DNA from: Vitellaria paradoxa
Lineage: Eukaryota; Streptophyta; Magnoliopsida; Ericales; Sapotaceae
NCBI GenBank assembly: GCA_019916065.1
Contig: CM034236.1
Location: forward strand, 15,205,167 to 15,269,166
DNA length: 64,000 bases
Direction: 5' to 3'
Shown: in pieces, positions 23,591-35,739 of the stretch
Layout of the letters: each line of letters opens with the position of its first letter
Numbering within the stretch: the first letter of the stretch is position 1
Notes under the pieces: model-generated
The model's database searches: none
Told to the model about the DNA's origin: nothing
What the model saw: the letters and a program-made list of their open reading frames with translations, nothing else
Program-made: the position numbers and the translations under genes

Positions 23591-24290
23591 GTTGCCCTCT
23601 AATGGCTTAAACCCAAGTGGACGGGCTCCGATGCCCGGTCAACTCGAGGGGAATGATATTTGGACCATTAAGTGACCTATAGGAATGAACGGCATTCAAT
23701 CCGACGCCCTCGGTGCCCAAAAAAGTTGAAATATGTTTAAGTTGAAACTTAGAACTCAGAAGTTGCCCTCTAACGGACCAAATTGAGTAGACGGGCTCCG
23801 ATGCTTTTCAAACTCAAGGGCACGATCTTTGGACCATTAGTGACTTATCAGAATGAACAGCGCACGAATTTGACGCTCGGGTTGCGTAGAACATTTGAAA
23901 TTACATTTAAGTTGAAACTTTAATACTTAGAAATCAAAAGTTGCCCTTTAATGGCCCAAACCAAGCGGACGGGCTCCGATACCCGCCAAACTTAAGGGGA
24001 ATGATCTTGGACCATTAGTGACCTGTTGGAGTGAACGGCATGCGAATTCGACACCCGGGGTGCCCAGGAAAAGTTGAAATATGTTTAAGTTGAGACTTGA
24101 AACTTAAAACTCAAAGTTGCCCTCTAATGGCCCAAATTGAGTAGACGGGCTTCCGATGCCCGTCAAACTTGAGCAGCACAGTCTTTGGACCATTAGTGGC
24201 CTGTCGAAACAAACGGCGCGTGAATCGAATGGTTTGGGGTGCTCGAAATCATACAAAACGTTTTTTAATTTTAAAATTTTGAACTATATC
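23591..24290. repeat. Tandem array of four ~176-base units in the CACTA element
   Basis: Each unit contains GTTGCCCTCTAATGGCCC, then GACGGGCTCCGATGCCCG, then TTTGGACCATTAGTGACC and a GTTTAAGTTGAAACTT block. Units begin near 23591, 23762, 23940 and 24116, so the periods are 171, 178 and 176. A partial fifth unit may precede at 23460-23590. The units have diverged and no open frame crosses them. Confidence 0.85.
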
Positions 24291-24995
24291 ACTCTTAATG
24301 TTAATTTTACGAAGTTTTATTTATATTTACAATTTTGTTGACTAATAAAATTCATTTTTGTTTCAGGTTTGATTGACTGGTACTACAGTGGACATCTTGT
24401 TTTGTTCTTTTTCCTTTTCTTTAAAATTGTATAAGAATTTTTACTTCTTTTGTAATTCAAAGACATTGCACATGTATTTATAAAAATGAAAAGTTTTTTA
24501 TTAGCTTATTTAATTTCTTACTATGTAGTAAATAGTTTACTTTAATTTTGTATTTAGTTTATAAAACTCTAAAATTGGTATAGGTACAACTATCAAATGA
24601 CAAAAAATTAAGTAAAAAATGAAAAAAAAAAATTGGTAAGTATTAGCGACCCGCCTAAGGGGTCGCTAAAAAAAGGTCCTATAAAATTTTAGTAAAACAC
24701 TTTCAGCGACGGCTAAAGTAGAATGGGCTGTCGCTAAAAATGACTTTTAGCGACTGCCATAGTGGTCACTAAAAGCTCAAGTGGTGGTCGCTAAAAATAC
24801 TTTAGCGACTGCCATACTCATTTAGGAGGTCGCTAATAATGTGAAAACAACCACCCTTAGCGGTCGCTAATAGTCAGTAGCGACGAAGTTTCCGCGGCCA
24901 TCTAATAGCAGTCACTAAAAGGTATTAGCAACCGTTTGTTTATTTTTAGCGACTGCCAATGGCGGTCACTAATGATCTTTTTCCTACTAGTGATA

Positions 24996-25600
24996 CGTAG
25001 GTGTGAATAAATTGTGAGATTAATGACAACCGGACCTAGAATGAAATTCTTATTTCTACTTGTGATTTCATTGATTTTTTGATTTTTGAAAAATTATGTC
25101 ATTTCTAATTCGGTACACCATATAAAGTTAGATGATTAACTCCCATAGAGCGATCAATACCGTGTTTCGTCGGAATGAACTTATATTAATTTGTTAAATG
25201 GATGAACTTATATTTCATTTTGTCAAAAAAGAAAAGATAGAAAGGGAAAGATATGCAAGGAAACAGCACGTGCAGTTTCATATTTAAATTCGAAGCTAAT
25301 GGCTAAATTTTAGTGCTAAATTTGCTTATTAGTTTTCTACCTCAATGACGTCTATTTCTCGGCTAACACAGCCGCATGTGCAAGCAGTTTGCTTTTAAAA
25401 TTTTCATTTTTTTTAATCTCCTAGTACAAGCCCTTCAGGTTCATGCAGAGAATTTCGTTTTTCTATTCGGCGAAATCAAAAAGTGAGATTGAGAGAAAAT
25501 CCATGGGGTTACATTAATTCCAAAAGGTCATATAAATGTACGTTTAAGCATCATTAAAGTCCTCATAGGATCGGTTACACATCTTTATCCAACTATAAAA
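24996..25600 (+). promoter_or_regulatory. Spacer and promoter block of gene D
   Basis: The array spacer resumes after the CACTA element. It has G-box CACGTG at 25267-25272, TGACGTC near 25347, and TATAAAA at 25594-25600, 91 bases before the ATG at 25685. The palindrome is degraded on its right arm (near 25371-25386), with loss of the RY core. The CACTA element lies about 270 bases upstream of the G-box. Confidence 0.55.
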
Positions 25601-25684
25601 CCTTGCACATAGCGCCCTGTGAACCCAGGCCAATTCCAACCTACTAATTCAAACACTTGGCCTATCTTTATCAAAAGAAAAATA

Positions 25685-26189
25685 ATGTCTATCCGGTAGC
25701 CCGTACGAAACCAGATGGCGGAAATATTCATTGGCATTCTCTCACTCCTTGTTGCCTGTGGCATAGCGCATGCTAGACTAGACGTGTACAACCAAACAAT
25801 TAACCAAACCACTAGTATTAGACAAATTGAGTGCTTTAACCAGGGATCCGAAGCATCCGTGGTACAAGCAACCGTTGCCTGTGGAGGCTTATCCAGGATT
25901 CTTTGATTTTTTGACCGCTTGTCTCGATCGTTTAGGTCAAAAGGAATGCGTACACCACGTTTTCAATGAAATAATCGGAATCGAAAAAAATCTGAAAGAT
26001 CTTAACTGCAGTTGTAAGGTTAAGGAAATAGGGCATAATTGCGTCATGGGATTGGCAGGGCTTACTGGTCATTTTAAAAAGTTCGAGGGTACTGCTCCTC
26101 ATATCTACACCCTGGCTAGCGAACTGTTTTTTACAACTAAGAAGCTAACGAATTGCCCTGCTCCGGAACCTGCTCCGACTATGCCCTGA
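25685..26189 (+). pseudogene. Prolamin-like secreted protein, copy D (nonsense codon and frameshift)
   Basis: Codon 5 is TAG (25697-25699) where other copies have CAG. An internal ATG at 25715 could restart at residue 11 and still give a signal peptide. An extra C at about 25809 then shifts the frame, so the mature protein is lost. Codons after 25827 match the other copies to TGA at 26187-26189. Two Met-to-Ile changes in the signal peptide and further substitutions after the domain's second Cys suggest real decay. This is the most clearly dead copy in the window. Confidence 0.85.
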
Positions 26190-27658
26190 GTCTATATGCA
26201 TACGAATGTTACTGTATCAGATGATCTAAGATGGTGTTTAATGTATATTGATTTAATCCTACGTCCAAGCGCTAGATGTTTATTATATTTGTTTCTCAAA
26301 TAATTAGTGCAGTTTACTACAATACCAAGTATAATTATAAAGATAATTCCACACTAATTTTCGTTATGCTGCATCCTGGCAACATGATCGAAAACTTACA
26401 ATCGTCACACACTAAAAGTGTGATCTTTTTATGTAAAAATTGAGATGAAAGAAATTTCACATGACCTTTTATCAATTTTGATCTCACTTTCTTTAAAAAA
26501 TAGTGGTCAAAAATAGACAAATGATCCCGCTGAAAAAATTGGATAATTTTAAGAATAATAAAAATTCACATGGTAACCTCCTATCATGCCGTTGTGACAT
26601 CATGTGACGCCTTGTCATCCTGACAACCTATATATTTGATATTTTTTTGTTGCTATTGAGAATTAAACTTGTGCCGTTTTTTGGAAGTTAGTGTGCTTGA
26701 CCGCTAGCCCAAACGATCATTTATATATGCATTTTACATATCAATATACATAAACAATTTTTATCGTTTTTGGGATTGCAAAAAGTAATAAAATTATATT
26801 ATTTTAATTTAATTATTTTAAGTCTTTTACCATAATTTATTATCACTTTTGTCAACCAATTAGTAGCTAAAAGCTACACTTTTCCGATCAATTAGTTGAG
26901 AGAAAAGATAAAAAATTTACTGTTATGTAATTATTTTAACTTTTTGTAATAATTTGAAATCATAACCAATAGAGAGAATCAAACGACTTAATAAATGATT
27001 TATGAAATATCCATCATATTTAATAAAAAAAGATCTTAAATCCTTTTCTTATTTTCCTTTAGTTCTTGTGTATAGCACAAATTTAATCATGACTCACAGT
27101 TTACCAAATATTCTTTTCGTTCCTATTATATTTTTAAAAGTAATTAGACTGCATTTAGTTTTAGTTTTGGAAAATTATTGTTCAAAATAAATTTTTGAAA
27201 ACTATTTTAAGAATTTGATTTGTAATACAAAAATATTTTCAATGGTTATATTTCAAAGTGAATTCTAAAAAGACAAAAAAATGAAAATTTTTATTATTTC
27301 AATTTCTAAATTTTTATCACTTCCAACAAAATGTAAAATAATCTCACTTTTAATATAATTAATATTAATTATACAATAAACATTTATTAGATATTAAATA
27401 TTTAATATTCGCGGGGCAATAATTCATACAAACTATGAAGGCTGCGCCCATATTTTCATTGATAAAAATAACGATTATACATGTAGCATTATTTAAATCT
27501 GATTTGGTAAACTTAGTTTTAGCATTAATCGAAGAACATTTTTGCCTATTCATCTAAGATAGTAGGTTTTGTTCAATACTAAATTAATTAAAATTAATAA
27601 ATAAATGTTGCAACAAAATTTCTGAAATCTAATTTAAATTACATCAAGTCGTAAACAA
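26190..27658. repeat. Spacer downstream of gene D
   Basis: Conserved 3' flank to about 26385, the CACTA-derived spacer, then the start of a sub-repeat (marker near 27580) that is interrupted by the Athila insertion. No gene is visible. Confidence 0.7.
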
Positions 27659-27663
27659 TGTTG

Positions 27664-29205
27664 TGATTGGACTTAACTCGTTACATATTTCTTTACTTAA
27701 TTACACCTTTATATAGGATATAAATGATATAAAACTTGTGTTTTGTGCAGATTTTATCTTCAACTTTAAACATATGGAACATGTATTGAATTATGTCACA
27801 AGAAGAAGCAATTTGAGTATTATTAAGGATGCAAAGGAAGATTTGCTGAAACACATTTTGTTGAGTAAAGCCATCGGAGTAGATGAAGAATTTTCATGTG
27901 AACTTAATACGAGAAAGGAAAAATCAGCAATCTGGAAGTTCCTGAAGCAGAGTCCAATTCAAATTTGGGAATTGGCCCATCTAAATACAATTGCTGAGTG
28001 AACCAATTTCTGAAGTGGACGGCATATTCGAATACAACTGAAAACAATTCGAATGGTGGGTTATTTCCAGTAACGAATTCCATGTGACCTCAGCTGTTCC
28101 ATGTGACAAGATTCCGAAAGACAGTGAGGGGCAAGATCTGTAATTAAGGGTGAATTGCATAACGGAATGAGGATTTTTGGGGCCGAAAGAATGAGTGGAG
28201 AGAGAAAGGGGGTGGGCATCACATGACCCACCCGTGGAAGATATACACATTCGGACAGAGAGCTGGAGAAAAAAAAAGGGTTTTTGGGGGCTGTCTTCTT
28301 TTTGTTTCTGTTATTGCTTGAGCTGAGAGGGAGTCTTTCATTTTTTTTTTTTTGGTTCTTCCGATTTCAACAGTTGTAATTAGATTTTCCATTGCAATTC
28401 AATTTCAATTCCAGATTTCAGATTTCAAATGTCTCAATTTCATCTTTCTACTTTTGTTTCTAATTTCCTGAGAATGATCGGCTAGTTTTTCTTGGGCCAA
28501 GGCAAGGACAATGTCCTGTCCAATGATTTCCAAGATGCCGTTCTTCATGGATTAATTTTGAGTTATTTGGTTATCAATCTTAGTTGTATCTAATTACTCT
28601 CAAAATCAATGGTCCATTGTCCGATTAACACTTGTTTACATATTTTATCAATGAGTTCATAGAAGTTGCTGAATTCAGAACTCTTATTGCAAATATGTAT
28701 GGGAGTTGCTAGAATTAGATCTTCTATAGTCTTCATGATAGATTATGCACATCACTTGTTTGATCCATGGCTTGTATCATTTGAAATTAATTTTCTCCAA
28801 ACATTAGAGCAACTAGAATTGATGATCTATTCACTCTTGGTATTTTGAGATTGATTTGGATAGGCATTGGAATTGTCTTGCCCATCTTTTTAATATCAAG
28901 TTTTAGTTAAGTTTAGTTTTCATTTCGAAACCCATTTCCAAAACCATCAAAAATTCCAAACCAGATTTCAATTCTGTTTACCATTCATGTGAGCCATGTT
29001 TTGCCTCTTTAATCCATTTGATTCAAACATGATTTTACTCCCTAGATCCCTGTGGATATGACCTGGTTCTTACCAGTTAATTGTGCTACAATGAAACCTT
29101 GCACTTGGGGGAGTTTGTCTCGATTTTCCTTACTCAACACCTTTGAAATCTGAATTTGCATCTTTATTTACATTTGAGAGTGAGGTAATTAAGCAAACAC
29201 AAGCA
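27664..29205 (+). repeat. 5' LTR of the Athila element
   Basis: 1542 bases, TGATTGG... to ...AAGCA. A TATA-like stretch (TATATAGGATATAAATG) near 27712-27728 may be the LTR promoter. An 87-codon frame at 27738-28001 is broken by a stop in the 3' LTR and is not taken as a gene. Confidence 0.9.
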
Positions 29206-29211
29206 CAATTT

Positions 29212-29228
29212 TGGCGCCGTTGCCGGGG
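29212..29228 (+). other. Primer-binding site complementary to tRNA-Asp
   Basis: TGGCGCCGTTGCCGGGG, 6 bases after the LTR end, matches the complement of the plant tRNA-Asp 3' end (with CCA), the usual Athila primer. Confidence 0.85.
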
Positions 29229-29982
29229 ATCTTTGAAAAGCAATGGTGTTTTGAACTTTTGGAGCAAGGATTGGCAACATTACTCACCACCATCTTCAAC
29301 AACAAAGCTACTAAGGCATTGGGTAATTTTGTTCCATTCTTATTTCCACCTCTAGTTTCATTTTTATAGGTTTTTGTTTTTAGTTTTAGTGTTTAAATTG
29401 TAGTTTCTGATTTTGAAAAAGAGAAAAAAAAATCTGAGTTTAGTGCTGTATTTTGTTTTGGATATCTAAATTTCTGAGTTGTTGATTTTCTGTGCTGAAA
29501 TTTGATTTCTGGAATTTTGATATTCGAATCTGCTGCATATGATATGCGAATGCCTGAGTTTACCTCTGAATTGCTGATCTGTTTTGCTGTCATATTGCAT
29601 TAAATCTGCTGAGTTTATGTGTGTGTGCAATCTGTTAACAGAAGAGTTGTTCAGAATTTTGTGAGAAGTAGTTGAAAAATCTAATTTCATTTGCTGAAAT
29701 TCATCTTTGAATTTTTGTTTGACTTACTAAAATTTGCATTGAGTTGCTGTACATTCTGCTGCAATTTGTTAGAGGAAGAGGTCTGATTTTTCTTTGTGAA
29801 TTGGTGATTTAGTTGTGAAGTTTGGAGGTGGGGTTGGAGTATATTCAAATCTGAATTTTCTGTGCATGTTCTTAAGATCTGGCAGACTTGTTGGAAATAA
29901 TTCTGAGTTGCGTTCACCATCATCTCTAGCTGAATTGATTGAACTTGCTACATCTTACACATCATCTGAATCATCTGTGCAC
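29229..29982 (+). other. Leader between primer site and gag
   Basis: T-rich untranslated leader of about 750 bases with repeated TGCTGA/TCTGAGTT motifs. No protein-like content. Confidence 0.5.
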
Positions 29983-31230
29983 ATGGATCCACCACCACCA
30001 CCTGCTTTACCGGGCGGACCACCACCTCCTTTGCCGGAAGGTAGTGTTCATGGAGGGAATGATCAAATTGACCAAAATCTTTTTAGACCTCTCCGTGAAT
30101 ATCTCCATCCAGCTAGGCAAACAACACCATCATGCATTGTACTTCCCATTGGACATCATAATTTTAATTTTAAACCAGGAACAATTCAGCTTTTGTCTAC
30201 TTTTCATGGCATGGATTCCGAAAATCCTTACATGCATATGAAAGAATTTGAGGATGTTTGTGGAACATGCATGGATAGGAATACAAATGAGGACATGGTT
30301 AGGCTTAAGTTGTTTCCATTTTCATTGAAAGATAAAGCAAAGATGTGGTTGAACTCATTGGAGCCTAGATCAATTGGAACTTGGAGGGACATGCAAACAA
30401 AGTTTTTGAAGAAGTATTTTCCAGCTAATAGAACAGTGATACTCCAACAACAAATCATGAATTTTGTGTGTAAGCCTAATGAAACATTTGCACATGCATG
30501 GGATAGGTTTAGAGAATTGTTGCAAGCTTGTCCACATCATGGTTTTGAGTCTTGGAGAATTGTTAACTTCTTTCATAATGCATTAACTCCAAATCTGAAA
30601 ATGTTGGTTGCAACAATGTGTAATGGTGAATTTTATGATAAAACCGCTGAAGAAGCTTTGCATTTTTTTGATTCCTTGGTTGAAAATACTAAACAATGGG
30701 AGGTAGTTTCTCCATTTTCTGAGTTTTGTGACAGCATAGGTGCAAGAGGAAAGTTTCATCTCAGTGACACTGATGATCTTGGTGCTCGTTTGGCTGCATT
30801 GTCAAGGAAAGTGGAGTTGATGGAGCAAAAGAAGTAAGGATCAAAGGAAAAGGAAGTTAACTGTGTGTTGTGTGAAACTTCGGACCACAAGACGGACGAT
30901 TGTCCCACACTCCCAGCTTTTAAAGAAGTTCTTTATGGTCAAGTAAATCCCCCACCAGCTGCAAGAAATTACAACTCAAATCAGGAGGTGAACAACTTTG
31001 CTTCAGGAAATCAGCCATATTCGAATGCTTACAATGCTGGATATAGAGGCCATTCGAATACATCCTGGAGAGCTGAGGCACAACACCAGCAGCAGCAGCA
31101 ACCTCAACAACCTTTTCCACCTCAACCATTTCATTCCCAACTTTATCAACCTCAACAGAACACCAACAATTATCAGCCACCACATAAAAGATCATTGGAG
31201 GATACCTTGCAACAATTCATGCGAGGGTAA
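29983..31230 (+). pseudogene. gag of the Athila element (two in-frame stops)
   Basis: Encodes the capsid-like gag. The ATG at 29983 starts a proline-rich segment; an earlier ATG at about 29866 is possible. The retrotransposon gag domain lies at about 30170-30580 (motifs FHGMDSENPYMH, KAKMWLNSLEP, WRDMQTKFLKKYFP). A CCHC zinc knuckle follows at about 30865-30905 (C-x2-C-x4-H-x4-C), then a Gln/Pro-rich tail. Stops interrupt the frame at 30835-30837 and 31228-31230 (both TAA) and the frame then continues unchanged into the next segment, so gag and protease were probably one long frame. Both stops fit a single C-to-T change. Confidence 0.85.
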
Positions 31231-33282
31231 ATTGGAACTAACAACCAAAATTCAAGGTTCCAAGATCAAACAAATAGGGCTATGGAAGACATTCGAAGTC
31301 AACTGTCAAAGCTCACTCAAGCTTTAACCTTGAGGGAAACAGGGAAACTTCCATCTCAGCCCAAACCAAATCCCACTGGCCAAGTGCATTTCAGTGAATC
31401 ATCTTCTTCAAGTGCAAATGAGAATTTGGAACATGTGCAAGCTATTTCAACATTGAGAAGTGGAAAACAGATCTTGAAACCAGATTATGTTCCAATTGAA
31501 GAGGCAAATGAGCAAAATATGATAGAAGATGAGGAAGAAATCCAGCACAACACCAGCAGCAAAGCATTTGAACAGCAGCTTCTCACCGAAACAGAAGCTG
31601 AATTGCAGCAAAAGCAGCTACTAGAAGAGCAAAAACAGCAGCTGCACAGCAGATCAGAAATTGAAGAACAGCAGAAACAAAAGCTGGACAGCAGTCCAGA
31701 AGCTGAACAAAAACAGCAGCCGAGCAAGGAGGAGCAGAAAAACAGATTTCAGAGGAAAGAACAGGTAATTTCTAAAAATAAAAATGATTTTTTTGAAAAT
31801 ACAACCAAAGGTTTTGATGAAAAACAGTTTCAAAAGAGTGAAAAAGTTTATGGAAAGGAGAAAATTTCAAAAGAAAACCAGCTGAACAGCCCTGATTTCA
31901 TTCCAAAAATTCCTTTTCCTCAAAGGCTGAACAAAGGAAATAAAAAGAAGTTGAATTCTGACATTTATGAACTTTTCAAACAAGTTAGAATAAACATTCC
32001 TTTGCTTGATGCCATTAAACAAAATCCATCTTATGGAAAGTTTTTGAAAGATTTGTGCACTGTCAAAAGGAGAATGAATGTCAAAGAGAGAGCATTTTTA
32101 ACTGAACAAGTGAGCTCAATTTTGCAATTCAAAACCCCTCCAAAATATAAAGATCCGGGGTGTCCTACAATCGCATGCATCATTGGGGATAAGAGGGTAG
32201 ATAGAGCCTTGTTGGATTTGGGAGCCAGTGTTAATCTTTTACCATTTTCTGTGTACCAACAGCTTGGATTAGGGGAGCTTAGACCTACTAGGGTGACACT
32301 TCAATTAGCGGATAGGTCAATCAAAGTCCCTAGAGGTATTGTAGAAGATGTCCTAATTCAAGTAGAGCATTTTGTCTTTCCAGTGGACTTTATAGTGCTT
32401 GATACCCAATCAATTCAAGGGCCACAACCAGCTGTCCCAGTCATCTTAGGAAGACCATTTTTGGCCACTTCTAATGCCTTAATCAATTGTAGAACCGGAG
32501 TCATTAAGTTGTCTTTTGGTAATATGACCATTGAGAAGAACATCTTTAGTGTGACCAAACAACCAAGTGACCATGAGGAGATAGAGGAAGTAGATTTGAT
32601 TCAAACCATGACACAAGAGCATTTTGATAGAGAGTACTTAGATGACCCATTAGAAAGAGCTTTAGTGAACAGTGATCAAGTAGATTTCCTAGATGATTGT
32701 GACTTGGAAAATTTTGGTGGAGGAGAATTTGAGGAAATGAAAAAATCAGTGATGTCAGTGAATCAGTGGAGGCCCACTTTTGAGTCTTTAGAGCTGCCCA
32801 CAGTCAAAGCAGAGTCATCCTTTGAGAAGCCACCTGTACCTGAGAGAAAGCCTCTACCTAATGACTTAAAATATGTATTTTTGGGTGAGGGAGAGTCCTA
32901 TCCAGCTGTTATTTCTTCTCAGCTGAGTTTGGACCAAGAAAGTAAGCTGGTTGATGTCTTGAAAAAACATAAAAGAGCTTTGGGATGGACCATAGCAGAT
33001 TTGCAAGGAATTAGTCCTTTGATTTGTACTCATAGGATCTTTTTGGAGGAGGATGCTAAACCCATTAGGCAAATGCAAATGAGAATAAACCCAAACATGA
33101 AAGAAGTGGTTAGGGGGGAGGTAATCAAGCTATTGGATGCTGGAATTATCTACCCTATTTCAGACTCTAAATGGGTTAGTCCAACTCAGGTAGTGCCTAA
33201 GAAATCTGGAGTGACTGTGGTGAAGAATGAACAAGATGAATTAGTTCCAATGCGCATCCAACAGGATAGCGCATGTGCATAG
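31231..33282 (+). pseudogene. Athila linker, protease and N-terminal reverse transcriptase
   Basis: Same frame as gag. A Gln/Glu-rich, probably coiled-coil linker (about 31540-31760) precedes the aspartic protease, with ALLDLGASVNLLP at about 32205-32245; DLGA replaces the DTGA of many retropepsins, as is usual in this lineage. ILGRPFLAT follows near 32445. The reverse transcriptase starts near 33050 (IRQMQMRINPNMKEVV, LLDAGIIYPISDSKWVSP). A frameshift just before 33264 moves the rest of the enzyme to another frame. Confidence 0.85.
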
Positions 33283-34502
33283 ATTATAGAAAGTTAAATG
33301 CAATCATAAGGAAGGATCATTTCCCTCTTCCATTCCTAGATCAGGTATTGGAAAGAGTGGCAGGACAGGCATTTTACTGTTTCTTGGATGGATACTCTGA
33401 TCAAATTTAGATTGCATTAGATGATCAGGTGAAGACCACATTTACTTGTCCATTTGGTACATTTGCATATAGGCGCATGCCTTTTGGTCTTTGCAATGCT
33501 CCTGCAACCTTCCAAAGATGCATGATCAGTTTGTTTATTGACTTTGTGGAGAAATTTCTTGAAGTGTTCATGGATGACTTTTCAGTTTATGGGAGTGACT
33601 TTGATTTGTGCTTGGGGAATCTGGAGAAGGTTTTAGCAATATGTGAAGAGAAAAATTTGGTGTTGAATTAGGAGAAATGCCATTTTATGGTAACTCAGGG
33701 AATAGTTCTTGGTCATATAGTGTCTTCTAGGGGGATAGAAGTAGATAGAGCAAAAGTTGAAATTATTCAAAAACTTCCTACCCCTAGATGTGTCAAGGAA
33801 GTCAGATCATTTTTAGGACATGCAGGTTTCTATAGGAGATTCATTGCATCATTCAGTGCCATTTCTAGACCTTTGTGTAATCTCCTAGGCCAGGACGTTC
33901 CTTTTGATTGGACATCAGATTGTCAAGCTTCATTTGATAGACTTAAGGACTTGCTCACTTCAGCTCCCATTATGCAGACACCAGATTGGACTCTACCCTT
34001 TGAGATCATGTGTGACGCTAGTGATAGTGCCATTGGTGCAGTCTTAGGTCAGAGGAAGGAGAGGAAGTCACATATGTTATACTATGCTAGCAAATCCCTT
34101 AGTGATGCACAAAAGAACTACACAACTACTGAGAAGGAGTTGCTAGCAGTAGTATATGCATTGGATAAGTTCAGATCATACCTAGTGGGATCTCATGTCA
34201 TTGTATTTACTGACCATACAGTATTGAAGTATCTTTTGACCAAATCTGATGCCAAGCCTAGACTCATTAGGTGGATTCTTTTGCTTCAAGAATTTGATTT
34301 AGAGATCAAAGATAAGAAGGGAGTTGAAAATGTAGTTGCTGATCATCTTTCTAGACTCCCACATCAGGACTTAGCATCTTTTGAGTCACCTATTAATGAG
34401 ACATTCCCTGATGAGCAGTTTTTTCATATAGATTCCTCAGAGACACCATGGTTTGCAGATATAGCCAATTATTTGGTTTCAGGTGTGGTGCCCTCTCATT
34501 AG
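33267..34502 (+). pseudogene. Athila reverse transcriptase core and RNase H
   Basis: Continues the polymerase in one frame, with TAG codons at 33267, 33408, 33669 and 34500. The first, third and last sit where the family usually has Trp. Visible motifs: TFTCPFGTFAYRRMPFGLCN, the FMDD active site at 33567-33578, then RNase H with [15 protein letters not shown] at about 34008-34050, [14 protein letters not shown] and [11 protein letters not shown]. All stops can arise by one C-to-T or G-to-A change. Confidence 0.85.
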
Positions 34503-34505
34503 ACC

Positions 34506-35739
34506 ATGTTAGATAAGAGAAAATTTTTTAGGAATGTGAGGAACTTTTTCTGGGATGATCCATATCTATTTAAGTATTGCTCAGATCAGGTCATTAGGAG
34601 ATGCATACCCGAGAGTGAAGCTCATAGTGTCATTAGTTTTTGTCATACTCTCGCATGTGGAGGTCATTTTTCAGCTAGAAAGACAGTGGCAAAGATTTTG
34701 CAGAGTGGATTGTATTGGCCTACCATGTTTCGGGATGTGCATACCTTTTGTGTTGCCTGTGATAAGTGTCAAAGACTTGGTAAGCTCACTAGGAGGAACA
34801 TGATGCCACTTCACCCTATTATGTGCTTATATCTTTGATTGTTGGGGTATGGACTTCATGGGACCATTTGTGAATTCATTTGGTCATGAATATATCTTAG
34901 TGGCTGTTGACTATGTTTCAAAGTGGGTGGAAGCCATTCCAACTAGGACCAATGACCACAAGGTAGTGATTAGATTCTTGAAGGAGAATGTGTTCTCAAG
35001 ATTTGGAATGCCAAAAGCCATGATAAGTGATAGAGGAACACACTTTTGCAATAGGCATGTGGGGCTTTTGATGAAGAAGTATGGGGTATTGCACAAGGTT
35101 GGAACATCTTACCATCCCCAAACAAGTGGACAAGCTGAGTTAGCTAATAGGGAGATCAAAAGAATCATTGAAAAAAAAGTGAATCCCACTAGAAAAGATT
35201 GGTCTTTGAAATTGGTTGATGCACTTTGGGCTTATAGGACTGCCTACAAGACTATTCTAAGCATGTCTCGTTATAGGTTGGTGTATGGAAAAGCTTGTCA
35301 TCTTCCTGTGGAACTTGAACACAAGGCTTATTGGGCTGTGAAACATTTCAATGAAAACATCAATGAAGATGGATTTCAAAGGAAGTTGCAACTTAGTGAG
35401 TTGGAGGAGATCCGAAATGATGCATATGAGAATGCCAAGATCACCAAGGATAGAGTGAAGAAGTGGCATGATGCACATATCCTTAAAAGAGAGTTGGTTG
35501 TGGGTCAAAAGGTTTTGTTATATGACTCTAGGTTGCACTTGTTTCCCGGAAAGTTAAAGTCAAGATGGAGTGGTCCATATGTGATTCAGAACATCACTGA
35601 GTTTGGGGCTGTTGACATTCAAAATCCAACCTCCAAGAATATTTTTAGAGTGAATGGACATAGATTGAAAGAGTATCATGAGAATTTCATTGCTGAAATT
35701 GAGAGTTGGGATCTTGAAGATCCCTCGGATTATGGTTGA
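34506..35739 (+). pseudogene. Athila integrase (frameshifted)
   Basis: The N-terminal zinc-binding part (H...H...CVACDKCQ) is at about 34615-34780. A frameshift lies between 34820 and 34849. The catalytic core follows with Asp in MDFMGP (34849), Asp in SDRGTHF (about 35026) and Glu in NREIK (about 35155), the D,D-35-E pattern. The C-terminal part has [14 protein letters not shown] and ends at TGA 35737-35739. Confidence 0.85.

Larger units (their letters stand above)
21709..24992 (+). mobile_element. CACTA (En/Spm-type) DNA transposon, internally reduced (3284 bases)
   Basis: The left end is CACTGCAGGAAAAATTGG and the right end, inverted, is CACTAGTAGGAAAAAGATC. A 3-base target duplication ATA flanks it (21706-21708 and 24993-24995). 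The interrupted spacer reads GGACATACGTAGG in other units, which confirms the exact insertion. Many subterminal TAGCGAC / GTCGCTA motifs occur in both orientations, most densely at 24640-24980. Inside are a (CT)n tract at 21982-22004, a short two-exon coding remnant and a 176-base tandem array. There is no full transposase, so it is non-autonomous. Confidence 0.9.

Noticed and set aside
27738..28001. An 87-codon frame in the Athila 5' LTR
   Set aside because: The 3' LTR copy is cut by a TAG near 40222. There is no known LTR protein of this type.
34849..35739. Possible functional integrase
   Set aside because: The catalytic triad is present, but a frameshift separates it from the zinc-binding part and upstream enzymes carry stops, so it is annotated as broken.
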